Part shown: positions 35,226 through 43,932 of the stretch, in pieces
Position numbering within the stretch: position 1 is the stretch's first letter
Layout of the letters: each line of letters starts with the position of its first letter
Assembly (NCBI RefSeq): GCF_019669965.1
Contig: NZ_AP019781.1
Coordinates: forward strand, 744,001 to 808,000
Source: Methanoculleus chikugoensis
GTDB taxonomy: Archaea > Halobacteriota > Methanomicrobia > Methanomicrobiales > Methanoculleaceae
Length of the DNA: 64,000 bases
Reading direction: 5' to 3'
Program-made: the position numbers and the translations under genes
The notes under the pieces: model-generated
Seen by the model: the letters and a program-made list of their open reading frames with translations, nothing else
What the model was told of the DNA's origin: nothing
Database searches by the model: none

Positions 35226-35442
35226 AGCATCTATCGGGAGGAGTGGTTGATCCCTCCTCTCCTCCTGGTTTTGCCACGGGTGCCGCCCCGTAACACCTGT
35301 ACGGTGCTTGGTCATATTGGTTATGGACGGCGCTCCTCCCCGGATCCGGCAGGCATCGTCCGTTGCCGCATCGTGCAACACGGCCCTGAACGTTCTCTCC
35401 CGGAGGATCTCCGGCTCTCGCGGGGTTGGAGCGGCGGATACA

Positions 35443-35452
35443 TCTATATAGG
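35443..35452 (+). promoter_or_regulatory. TATA box of the first flippase gene
   Basis: TCTATATAGG centred about 28 nt before ATG 35476, giving a leaderless transcript and excluding the upstream in-frame GTG as the start. Confidence 0.6.
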
Positions 35453-35475
35453 TGCCGACCGATACAGGCGGCCGA

Positions 35476-36717
35476 ATGGCAGTAGCGCTCCCGAAGAACT
35501 TCAGTGAGGTCAGGCAGCACCTACAGCAGCCGCTTATCCGGAATTCGTTCTTTATCATGGCCTCGTCGTTCGTTGCAGCGGGGTTCGGGTTCTTCTTCTG
35601 GATGATCGCCGCCCGGTTCTACTCGCAGGCGGACGTGGGTATTGCAACCGCCCTGATGTCGTCGATGGGCCTCCTCATCCTCATCTCCCGCCTCGGTCTC
35701 GACCAGTCGGTGATCCGGTTCTTTCCGACCCGCGACAAGAACAGGGTGCTCGGAACCGCCGTCCTCGTCCCTACGGCGGTTGCGCTCGGTGCGGGCCTCT
35801 TCTTCATCGCAACGGTCGACGTCCTGGCTCCCGAGCTCGCCATCGTCAGATCGATCGCGCCGCTCTACCTCGTCATCCTCGGGTCTTACTCCGTCACCTG
35901 GGTCTTTGAGGGTGCGTTCAACGCCCTGCGGAAGTCCGAACACTACTTCGCGCTGAACCTGCTCTACGGGACGCGGATCCTCTTCCTCGTCCCCCTGGTC
36001 TTCCTCGGCGCGGTGGGCATCTTCGGCGCCTTCGGCCTCTCGTTTATCCTCGGTCTCGTCCTGGCGCTCATCCTCCTTGCCCGGTGCTCTGTCCGGCCGA
36101 CGCCGTGCGTCGACCGGGTCTTCCTGCGGGAGGCATGGCAGTTCTCCGCCGGTGCGTATGTCGCCGGGATATTGATGTCCGCCCCGAACATGCTCATCCC
36201 GATCATGGTGCTCAACGTGCTCGGGGCCGAGAGCACCGCCAACTACTACATCACCTACGCGATCGTCTCGATCCTCTTCATGATCCCCTACGCGTTCACG
36301 ACCTCGCTCTTCGTCGAGGGAAGCCACGGGGGGGAGATGAAGAGGAGCGTTCTCCGGACGCTCGCGAGCATGTTCGCCCTGCTCATACCCGCGATCATCG
36401 GCCTCTCCCTCTTCGGAGAGCAGATCCTCAACCTGATCGGTAAGGACTACGTCGAAGGGATGGCCCTGCTCCGCGTGCTTGCCGCATCCGCCCTCTTCGT
36501 CTCCGTCTGCCAGACGTTCATATCCGTCGCGAAGGTCCGAAACGATATCCGGAGCCTCGTCGTCCTCAGCGGTTTTATCAGCGTCGCCCTGCTCGGGCTC
36601 GGCTACACCCTGATGAACCGGTTCGGCCTCATCGGCATGGGATACGCGTGGCTCGCCACGTACGTCGCCGGAACGCTCCTCGTCGGTCTGATCCTGAAGA
36701 AGAAAGGATGGCTATAG
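35476..36717 (+). CDS. Polysaccharide flippase (Wzx/MATE-like)
   Basis: This integral membrane protein (413 residues) has about 12 hydrophobic segments and matches the O-antigen/teichoic-acid flippase family: an amphipathic N-terminus, then NSFFIMASSFVAAGFGFFFW, FYSQADVGIATALMSSMGLL, and LGLDQSVIRFFPTRDKN. It should move lipid-linked oligosaccharide across the membrane. The start is ATG 35476, placed 28 nt after a TATA box. It converges on a DUF2206-like membrane protein. Exported glycans may then meet the secreted beta-helix proteins encoded on both sides. Confidence 0.85.
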   Translation: MAVALPKNFSEVRQHLQQPLIRNSFFIMASSFVAAGFGFFFWMIAARFYSQADVGIATALMSSMGLLILISRLGLDQSVIRFFPTRDKNRVLGTAVLVPTAVALGAGLFFIATVDVLAPELAIVRSIAPLYLVILGSYSVTWVFEGAFNALRKSEHYFALNLLYGTRILFLVPLVFLGAVGIFGAFGLSFILGLVLALILLARCSVRPTPCVDRVFLREAWQFSAGAYVAGILMSAPNMLIPIMVLNVLGAESTANYYITYAIVSILFMIPYAFTTSLFVEGSHGGEMKRSVLRTLASMFALLIPAIIGLSLFGEQILNLIGKDYVEGMALLRVLAASALFVSVCQTFISVAKVRNDIRSLVVLSGFISVALLGLGYTLMNRFGLIGMGYAWLATYVAGTLLVGLILKKKGWL

Positions 36718-36754
36718 GTTTTTCCGGCGCGCTATGGGAACCCGGGCCGGTTCT

Positions 36755-38980
36755 TCACCGGTAGTAGACGGCGGAACCGGCGTTGTCGTAGATCCGGTGG
36801 CGGCTCCGGATGAACCGGTCTGCATCCGTATACGTTGCCGTGGTGACCGCCTGATCCTGCGTCTCGATCCGGATGCTCTCCCGCACGAGGTTGTACGTGC
36901 CGAAGTAGAGGTAGGAGTTGGGTTCCAGCAGCGACGCATTTGCCGGAACGTACCGCTGGCTGCCCGGGTTGAACCCCAGCAGGAGCCACCAGCGTGTGCC
37001 GTCGACGTAGACCGGGCGCTCGTTCCCCTCTGAGAAGAGCCATACTGCCCCCTGCACCTCCCTGCTGTTGAAGACCGGTTTGTCGCCGGCGGTGTCGAGC
37101 GCCATCGATGTCGGGTTGTCGTCCATGACCTGGTAGAGGAGCCCGCTGTTGAAGAGGAAGAAGACGACGAAGAATACGGAGAGGGCCTGGTACGCCGTCC
37201 CCATGAACGGGGCAACCCTGACTGCGCGTATCCACCCGGTCAACCTCTCGTACAGCGCTATGCCGCCGATGATCGCGAATGGGGCAAGGAAGATCAGGGT
37301 GATGTGGTAGAGCCTGCTGGTGTTGAGCGAACTTGCGAAGAACGGGACGACGATGCCGGCTACGTTGATGAGCAGGAAAACGAGCGAGACGGCGAGATAC
37401 TCGGGCTCGATGCGCCACCGCTCGCGTCTTGCGAGGGTTGCAAGCAGCCCGACGGCGATGAGGGCCTGGGTGGCGACATGGACGATCTTCGCGAGGCCGT
37501 GGAGAGGCGTCGTCGACTGGCTGGTGAGGATATGCATCCCCTGGGCGGTTGTCGGGTTGAATGAGTCCATAAAGAGGGTATTCCATATCTTGTCCCCGAT
37601 GCCGGTGACGGTAGCGAGCGCCGTGCCTTCGGCGACCGTCGAGTACCAGAGGTAGACCAGGACGGCGAAGATGACGATGTAGGGGAGGATGAGCGTCCTC
37701 ACCGGTGTCGTCCTCCCGCCGGTTCCCGCCGGAGCGAGGGGATCGTGCCTCAGGAGGGCCGCGCCCCTGGCGAGCCTCTCCGGCAGCCGGGACTGCAGGC
37801 GCTCGGGAACGGCAAGCAGCAGCCATGCCGGAACGAGCGAGAAGAGGTAGATGTACGAGAGCCCGTAGTGCGAGACGATCATGGCGAACGCGAATGCGAT
37901 CATGAGAAACGCCTGCTTCCCCCGGTCCATGGTCTTGTCGATCATCACAAGAACGGTCAGCGCGAGGAAGAGCTCCGCGATCTGCTGGCGGGCGAGGGAG
38001 ATCATCTCCGTGTAGAACGTGAAGAACGAGAAGAAGAAGAAGATCGAGAAAAACCCTATCCTCGCGTCCGTCTGTTTCTCGACCGCCCGGTAGAGCCCGA
38101 GCGGCACGAGCGCGAAGAGAAGGGGGTAGACGATCTTGAAGATCCAGACGGGGTCGAGATCGCATATGAGCGAGTAGATGGGGACGAGCGCAACGACGGA
38201 GAGCATCCCGTTCGTGTTATACGGGATGGCCATGTCCCAGAGCCCCGAGATCAGCACGCCGTTTGCGAGGTGGAGTTCGTGGTGAATATCGTAACCCCAG
38301 ACGTACTCCGATATCAGCGAGGTATGGTAGAGGAGCGATAACGCGATGGCGTAGATCCCGAGCGGATAGCAGGATTTCGGGATGAAGCGGTCGAACCCGA
38401 CGGCGAGACCGATGACGGCGATCAGGACGAGGAGCAGGAAGAGGAGCGTGACCATGTGGTAGTTGTTGCGCATGTAGGTTCCGATGATCGCAAGGAACGG
38501 GAGCAGTATCAGGAACGGTACCGCAGGGGAGGAGGGGACGGCGAGCCTGGGGCTCTCACCGGTACGCCCCTTATCCCTGGTGAGCGCGAGGTAGAGCAGA
38601 ACCTGCACGACGGCGACGAGCGTGAGGAGGAGGATCGGGAACGAGAACGGCCGCGTGTACCCGAGCAGCGGATATACGACGTTGGCGGTAAGGCCGGTGA
38701 GCATGACGATCACGAGACTCAGCCCGGCGGAGTAGAGCACCGTCTCGATTGTGCCGAGATCGTGGAGCCTGAGCGCCTTCAGCACGAGGACCCCGGGGAG
38801 GAAGGTGAGATACAGGAACGCCAGGGCTTCCCTGGCAATCGGTACGTAATACCCGATGAGATCGAGACAGACCACCGCGAGGAAGACGAACTGGATCGCC
38901 TGGAATGTCCAGAAAAACGTTCTGTTATCCCAGTCATTCATTCGGAACGGGTTTCGAAGGTGCATGGTATCCCTTGTCAT
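36755..38980 (-). CDS. Large polytopic membrane protein (DUF2206-like)
   Basis: About 741 residues with roughly 14 transmembrane helices, followed by a C-terminal soluble domain of about 140 residues (NSREVQGAVWLFSEGNERPV, RRWWLLLG-like region, YLYFGTYNLVRESI). This matches an archaeal membrane-protein family of unknown function (DUF2206) commonly encoded beside glycosyltransferases; the layout resembles GT-C type glycosyltransferases or polymerases. ATG 38980, or later ATGs at about 38965 and 38941, could start it. It ends close to the convergent flippase. Probably acts in assembly of an exported glycan. Confidence 0.75.
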   Translation of the reverse strand: MTRDTMHLRNPFRMNDWDNRTFFWTFQAIQFVFLAVVCLDLIGYYVPIAREALAFLYLTFLPGVLVLKALRLHDLGTIETVLYSAGLSLVIVMLTGLTANVVYPLLGYTRPFSFPILLLTLVAVVQVLLYLALTRDKGRTGESPRLAVPSSPAVPFLILLPFLAIIGTYMRNNYHMVTLLFLLLVLIAVIGLAVGFDRFIPKSCYPLGIYAIALSLLYHTSLISEYVWGYDIHHELHLANGVLISGLWDMAIPYNTNGMLSVVALVPIYSLICDLDPVWIFKIVYPLLFALVPLGLYRAVEKQTDARIGFFSIFFFFSFFTFYTEMISLARQQIAELFLALTVLVMIDKTMDRGKQAFLMIAFAFAMIVSHYGLSYIYLFSLVPAWLLLAVPERLQSRLPERLARGAALLRHDPLAPAGTGGRTTPVRTLILPYIVIFAVLVYLWYSTVAEGTALATVTGIGDKIWNTLFMDSFNPTTAQGMHILTSQSTTPLHGLAKIVHVATQALIAVGLLATLARRERWRIEPEYLAVSLVFLLINVAGIVVPFFASSLNTSRLYHITLIFLAPFAIIGGIALYERLTGWIRAVRVAPFMGTAYQALSVFFVVFFLFNSGLLYQVMDDNPTSMALDTAGDKPVFNSREVQGAVWLFSEGNERPVYVDGTRWWLLLGFNPGSQRYVPANASLLEPNSYLYFGTYNLVRESIRIETQDQAVTTATYTDADRFIRSRHRIYDNAGSAVYYR

Positions 38981-39126
38981 GTCTCTGGCCGGCTACGTGT
39001 GTGGGCAGCGAATCTTCTCCTTCGGTGACACCCGACGGGCCGCCTGCTGCATCGGTGCACCTACTCCCCGGCCAACCTATTAATGTGTTGCGCCGGTTCG
39101 GGCCCCGTTGCGGGAGGGAGATCCGG

Positions 39127-40302
39127 TCAACGCTCGTTCCCGGCAGCAGGGGCGTTATCGGCGAACGCCTCGTCCGCGGGAACGTTTCCCTTCCCCCGGG
39201 CGGATGCCAGTTCACCGTAGACAGCGAGGAGAGATCGTGCTATCGTCGACCAGGCCATGTCCGTCTTCAGTTTCGCGTAACCCCGCTCCCCCATGCGGCG
39301 GCACGCCCCGGGGTCCTTCAGCAGGCGGACGATCGCGGCTGCCAGTGCTTCCGGATCCCGCGGCGGCACGACGTAGCCGGTCACACCGTCGTCGACGACC
39401 TCGGGCAGGCTCCCCACGTCGGTCACCACCACCGGCCGCCGGAACCCGTACGCGGTCGGTATGACGCCGCTCTGGGACGCTTCGAGGTACGGGAGCGCCA
39501 CGACGCTCGCCTGCTGGAAGAGCCGGGCGCCCTCTTCATAGGGTATCCGGTAGTTGTAGACCTCGAACGTGTCCCGGCCCGCCATCGCCTCCTCGTACCG
39601 GCTGAACTCCTCGCCCGTTCCGGCGATGACGATCCGGGCGTCCGGGATCTCCCGGGTGATGAGCGGCTCCGCCCGGATCAGGCAGTCGAGCCCCTTGTAG
39701 CGGTGGATGCGTCCGAAGAAGAGGACCCGCCGGCCGTCCGGCTCCAGGTCGGCCCGCTCGAACTTCACGAACGGCGCCACTTCGTGCTCGCCGATGGGGA
39801 TGACGTGCACCTTCCGCTCCGGGACGTGGTAGTCCTTCACCAGGGTCTCCCGGAGTGCCTTCCCGTGAACGAAGATCCGGTCGGGCATGACCCTTGATAC
39901 GAAGAGGGTGAGCCGGTAGAGCAGCGAACCTGCGTCGAGGAGACGGTCTTCGCCGGGGTGGGGTTCGATGTCGTGGAACGTCGCCACCAGCGGGTGCTTC
40001 CGGAGCATCGGGAGGAGCGGACAGAGCATGGGGTTGTTCACTTGGAAGTGGACGACGTCGGGTGCGAAGTCGTCGATTGCGGCGACGATATCTTTGAGCA
40101 CCGGGTAGCACGACGGACCGAACCTCCCGGCGTATCGCGAGTAGCCGAAGATGTGAACCTTCACGGTCGGGTCGATGCTCTCCACATATTCTTCCGACCT
40201 GTAGTCCGGGAGCAGCAGCAGCACCTCGGTATGCCGGGCAAGTTCGTTTGCCATCTGGATGGTGTAGTCGTAGAACCAGAAGGTCAGGCACGCCACGCGC
40301 AT
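39127..40302 (-). CDS. Glycosyltransferase family 4
   Basis: GT-B fold glycosyltransferase (391 residues). The acceptor half begins RVACLTFWFYDYTIQMANEL; the donor half has FGRIHRYKGLDCLIRA, VIAGTGEEFSRYEEA, and the GT4 donor-site region YLEASQSGVIPTAYGFRRPV. This resembles mannosyl- or glucosyl-transferases acting on lipid-linked oligosaccharides. A TATA box about 29 nt upstream of the ATG implies a leaderless mRNA. It stands alone between the DUF2206-like gene and the fourth beta-helix gene. Confidence 0.88.
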   Translation of the reverse strand: MRVACLTFWFYDYTIQMANELARHTEVLLLLPDYRSEEYVESIDPTVKVHIFGYSRYAGRFGPSCYPVLKDIVAAIDDFAPDVVHFQVNNPMLCPLLPMLRKHPLVATFHDIEPHPGEDRLLDAGSLLYRLTLFVSRVMPDRIFVHGKALRETLVKDYHVPERKVHVIPIGEHEVAPFVKFERADLEPDGRRVLFFGRIHRYKGLDCLIRAEPLITREIPDARIVIAGTGEEFSRYEEAMAGRDTFEVYNYRIPYEEGARLFQQASVVALPYLEASQSGVIPTAYGFRRPVVVTDVGSLPEVVDDGVTGYVVPPRDPEALAAAIVRLLKDPGACRRMGERGYAKLKTDMAWSTIARSLLAVYGELASARGKGNVPADEAFADNAPAAGNER

Positions 40303-40846
40303 AGGGGCCCTCTCTATGAGGATGCTCTATATAGAGATTGTGCCCTGAAGCGTTGTTTGACGGATGAACCCTGGTGGGGTCTGCAGAGAGCCGGCGGCAT
40401 CTACCGCGGCGGCCGTTTCCCTCCCGGCGTCTCTACATGGTCTTTCTGCTGCATCAGGCCGCAACGGTTTTCGATACGCGCAAGCGGTATGGAATCCTTG
40501 CCGTTTCACGCCGTCGCCTCGTAGCGAGGGCCGGATGGCCCGTGCCATGCCGGCGCACGAGACCGAACCCCCATCCGTTTCGGATGAAAGCGTTTCGGGG
40601 AGGGTCACTCCCGTCGAACGGTGGCGGGAAGCGCGAGTATTTGTAATCTTCGGTTTTAATCAAACTAGTTATATAATATCTTTTTGCAGAAAACGATCTC
40701 TGTTATGATGCCATGTCACCACAGCATATCGCATCGGTGCGGCCCATATTGCCGATTAACTCCTCAAATTAATTTTATTTTCACGGTAAAATATTTATAT
40801 TGCGATGGAAAGACGGTAGTGATACCTCACAGAGAGGCTGAATGGC
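40303..40846. other. Intergenic region with divergent promoters, no gene
   Basis: No gene seen. The left end has the TATA of the glycosyltransferase (CTCTATATAGAG, 40325-40336). The middle is GC-rich without coding signal. The right end (40640-40800) is A/T-rich, with AAATATTTATAT (40789-40800) as the likely TATA of the fourth beta-helix gene. Confidence 0.55.
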
Positions 40847-42304
40847 ATGACAGACAGGCAGAATATACTGAGACTGGCTGCAGCACTTCTGGTGTGCTGC
40901 TTTATTGGGGCACTCTCTCCGGTAAGTGCAGCCGAGTCCGCAAGTCCGGCCACGCTCACTGTGGCTGCAAGCGATAGCACCGAGCTGTCGAAGAACCAGG
41001 CAGACTATGTCTGTGACGGAGTCGACGACCAGGCCGAGATCCAGGCGGCGCTCGCCGCGCTGCCCGAAGGCGGTAACGTCGTCCTCTCGGACGGTACGTT
41101 CAACTGCGCCGGCGTCATCGCGCCGCCGGCAGGCACGACGCTCTCCGGACAGGGTCCGGATGCAACGAACCTTGTCTTCACCAGCGATGGACGTATCAGC
41201 GTCGACAAGGAGTACGTGACCCTCGACGGGTTCCACATCGAGGGCAGCGGCTACAGCAGCGGCGTCAAGTGGCTCGGTGTGATGACTATCCGTGCAAGCC
41301 ACGCGAAGATTCACAACATCACGGGTACCGCTGATGCCAGCATCCAGGCGGTCTATCTCCTGATCCACGATCCGGCGGTCTATGCCCCGACCCTTGAAGA
41401 CGTCGAGTTCGTCAACTGCAAGGCCGTGGACACCGGCACCTACGGGTTCCTCCACAATGCCTGGGGATCGACGAACAAGGTGATCAAGGACGTCCGCTAT
41501 GACAACTGTCAGGCGATCAACTGCGGAAGCAAAGGCGCGTTCAACCCCTGGATCACTGGGTTCGACTTCGCGGAGTTGAACGACATGGACGGTCTCAGAG
41601 TGACGAACTGCCTTGCTGAGGGTAACCTGGAGTCCGGGTTCCACTTCGAGTTCGACCCGAAGGTGACGAACGCCGTCCTCGAGAACTGCACGAGCAAGAA
41701 CAACGGGCAGAAACCCTACCCGTCGGTGCCCTACAAGCAGAGCGACATGTCGACCCACTACTTCGGGTGCGGATACTACGCCCCGAACGCCGACGTGACG
41801 TTCAAGAACTGCGTCGCGGAAGGCAACTCGCTGTATGGGTTCTACGCGACGAACGGCGGCAAACTCTACGACTGTGTCGACAAGGACACCGGCGCCGGGA
41901 AGACCGACTACACCCACCGTAAGCCGGCCGGCTACTACAGCATCCCGAGCCGCTCGACCGACCCCGCCCTGGTGCTTGAGAACTGCACGAGCATCGACTC
42001 GCACGGCTACGGCCTCCAGGTCGACCTCGCGAGCAACATCCGGATCGAGAACTTCGAACTCGTGAACCCGGCAGGGATCGACGGCAAGGGTGCAAGCCTC
42101 GGCGGCACGAACGGCCAGTTCAGCAATGCCGAAGTGGACATCCACGCCTCCGGTGACCGGGTCGATACGCTCGTCTGGGCGAAGAACAACCAGAACGTCC
42201 AGTACACGGGAGAGGTAACCTCCGCCTCCGAGAAGGCGTTCCTGGTCGAAGGCGGCCAGAACGTCCAGACGGACGGCATGGCGGTTGCGTCTGCCGGCGA
42301 GTAA
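40847..42304 (+). CDS. Secreted right-handed beta-helix protein (paralogue 4)
   Basis: This 485-residue protein starts at ATG 40847 with GAGAGG upstream. The signal peptide is LRLAAALLVCCFIGALSPVS and the mature N-terminus begins AESASPATLTVAASDS. The beta-helix is very close to the dockerin paralogue, sharing ASHAKIHNI, TADASIQAVYLLIHDP, DTGTYGFLHNAWGSTNKVI, LESGFHFEFDPKVTNAVLEN and DMSTHYFGCGYYAPN. It ends after the beta-helix without CARDB, dockerin or anchor, so it may be freely secreted. Similarity extends to DNA level, suggesting recent duplication or gene conversion. A hairpin plus T-tract terminator follows. Confidence 0.82.
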   Translation: MTDRQNILRLAAALLVCCFIGALSPVSAAESASPATLTVAASDSTELSKNQADYVCDGVDDQAEIQAALAALPEGGNVVLSDGTFNCAGVIAPPAGTTLSGQGPDATNLVFTSDGRISVDKEYVTLDGFHIEGSGYSSGVKWLGVMTIRASHAKIHNITGTADASIQAVYLLIHDPAVYAPTLEDVEFVNCKAVDTGTYGFLHNAWGSTNKVIKDVRYDNCQAINCGSKGAFNPWITGFDFAELNDMDGLRVTNCLAEGNLESGFHFEFDPKVTNAVLENCTSKNNGQKPYPSVPYKQSDMSTHYFGCGYYAPNADVTFKNCVAEGNSLYGFYATNGGKLYDCVDKDTGAGKTDYTHRKPAGYYSIPSRSTDPALVLENCTSIDSHGYGLQVDLASNIRIENFELVNPAGIDGKGASLGGTNGQFSNAEVDIHASGDRVDTLVWAKNNQNVQYTGEVTSASEKAFLVEGGQNVQTDGMAVASAGE

Positions 42305-42318
42305 ACCGGTCGATACCA

Positions 42319-42351
42319 TCGGGCCTGACGGGCCCGGTCCTAATCTTTTTT
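42319..42351 (+). terminator. Hairpin and T-tract terminator
   Basis: GGGCC-TGACG-GGCCC hairpin followed by CGGTCCTAATCTTTTTTA, 15 nt after the stop of the fourth beta-helix gene. Confidence 0.65.
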
Positions 42352-42437
42352 ACGTTTTGTTAAATCCTCCTGAGGACGAATCCCCTCCGGATTATTCATA
42401 TCTGCGGCTCACGCGAAGAACGACGGCCCTTTGGGCC

Positions 42438-42640
42438 GGAGTTCGAGCACCGTCAGGTGCGAGAGCGCGAAAGGAACTGCGAACACCTTCACCAACTTCG
42501 CGCCTTCGCGCCTTCGCGCGAGACTGCATCGCTGTTCCCGCACAATTGCCTCACGCGAAGACGCGAAGAACGCGAAGGGGGCTGTCAATACCCATCCGGA
42601 CTTCGCGCTCTCGAAGAACTTCGTTCTTCTCATGCTCCGG
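42438..42640. repeat. Composite intergenic repeat (hairpin element plus CGCGAAG inverted repeats, copy 2)
   Basis: This block starts with GGAGTTCGAGCACCGTCAGG (hairpin element shared with 25440-25463). It continues with ACTTCGCGCCTTCGCGCC (42495-42512) and TTCGCGCGAGACT, the reverse-complement arm ACGCGAAGACGCGAAG near 42553-42568, and GAAGAACTTCGTTCTTC near 42615. Modules are shared with 21704-21780. No gene is present between 42305 and 42696. Confidence 0.7.
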
Positions 42641-42696
42641 CCTCTATTGAGAGTATGCCGGGTATTCCCGGGAGCGGCTCTGCCGGGCGGAAAAAA

Positions 42697-43932
42697 TCAA
42701 AAGGTGTCCGGGGCCTTCGGGACCGCCTCTCGTGAGACGTCCGCCGGTGCATTCCCTTCCGCGCTCCCGGCAACCTTCGCATAAAACGTCTCGATGTCGC
42801 GGACGATCGTCTCCCAGTTGTACCTGGTCCGGACGAGTTCTTTCGCCTGTTCCCCGAACCTTTCCCGCAACGCTTCGTCGGTAAGCAGACGTCCGATGGC
42901 GCCGGCGAGCGCCTCCGGCGTATACCCGGTGTTGAACCCGACGGTGTTGTCGATCCACCCGAGCAGATCGCCCTTCCCCGTCGTCACGATGGGTGTTCCG
43001 CAGAGACACGCTTCGAGGAACGTGACGGGAAATCCGGTGAAGCTCGGCGTCACGAAGACGTCGGCGTCGGTGTACGCCGCCATCTTCTCCTCCTTGCTCA
43101 CGAACCCCGTGAAGACCACCCGGTCGTCGAGACCGAGCGACCCGACCCGCTGCCTGAACTCATCGTTGTGGCCCATATCCCCACCCACCAGCATCAGGAC
43201 GGCGTCGTCGAACTCCCGCGCAACCACGGCAAACGAGCGGATCAAAAGATCGATCCCCTTCGTGGGGTCGAGCCTCCCGAGGTAGAGCACGACCTTCGTG
43301 GCGTCGTCGATCCCCCATGCCGCACGGAACCTGCCGCGGGCGGGAAGGGAGGGGTACTCGGCGAGGTCGATGCCGTTCGGGAAGATCGCGATCTTCTCGT
43401 CGGCAACACCCAGCTCGCGGTAGCGCTCCGCTTCTGTTTCGTTGAGCGCGATAACCCCCGCAGCGCCGAGGATCACCGTATCCGACCAGAACCGGTCGAA
43501 GAGCCGCTTCATCCGTTTGGACCCCGTATCCTGTGGGAGCGCCCCATGCGCCTGGAGCACGTAGGGTATGCCGTACTTCCTCGCGTAGTGCGAGGCGATG
43601 ATGGTGAGCATGGTGCGGTGGTCATGGATGTGGACCAGGTCGAACCCGGGAATCTCCTGCCTCGCGACCGCCGGCATGCGGTAGGGCATCACCGGCGGGG
43701 TCACACCCGGGGCGTATTTTCGTAAATTCTCAAAGTAATACACGTTCATCCCGTCGACGGAGGTGACGCGGTTCGTCGGCAGATCGTTCGGGTAGATGCT
43801 CCGGTTCGTCGTGTAGACCGTGATATCGTGCCCGTTCGCGTGCAGGGTCCGGGAGATGTCGTATGCGACTCGTGCCACCCCGCCCGATTCCCAGAGCGGT
43901 TTGAAGAACGGGGTCACCTGCAGTATCTTCAT
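42697..43932 (-). CDS. Glycosyltransferase family 4
   Basis: GT-B glycosyltransferase (411 residues from ATG 43932). It begins MKILQVTPFFKPLWESGGVA, typical for GT4, with IHDHRTMLTIIASHYARKYG, YLGRLDPTKGIDLLIRSF, LVGGDMGHNDEFRQRV and the donor-binding PSFTGFPVTFLEACLCGTPI. Its ATG overlaps the stop of the CapA-like gene by 4 nt (ATGA type), so the two are translated as a unit. It probably adds a hexose to a surface glycan. Confidence 0.9.
   Translation of the reverse strand: MKILQVTPFFKPLWESGGVARVAYDISRTLHANGHDITVYTTNRSIYPNDLPTNRVTSVDGMNVYYFENLRKYAPGVTPPVMPYRMPAVARQEIPGFDLVHIHDHRTMLTIIASHYARKYGIPYVLQAHGALPQDTGSKRMKRLFDRFWSDTVILGAAGVIALNETEAERYRELGVADEKIAIFPNGIDLAEYPSLPARGRFRAAWGIDDATKVVLYLGRLDPTKGIDLLIRSFAVVAREFDDAVLMLVGGDMGHNDEFRQRVGSLGLDDRVVFTGFVSKEEKMAAYTDADVFVTPSFTGFPVTFLEACLCGTPIVTTGKGDLLGWIDNTVGFNTGYTPEALAGAIGRLLTDEALRERFGEQAKELVRTRYNWETIVRDIETFYAKVAGSAEGNAPADVSREAVPKAPDTF

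Noticed and set aside
36717-36760. Bidirectional terminator between convergent flippase and DUF2206-like genes
   Set aside because: The GAACC/GGTTC hairpin is short and lacks a T-tract on either side, so it was not listed as a feature.
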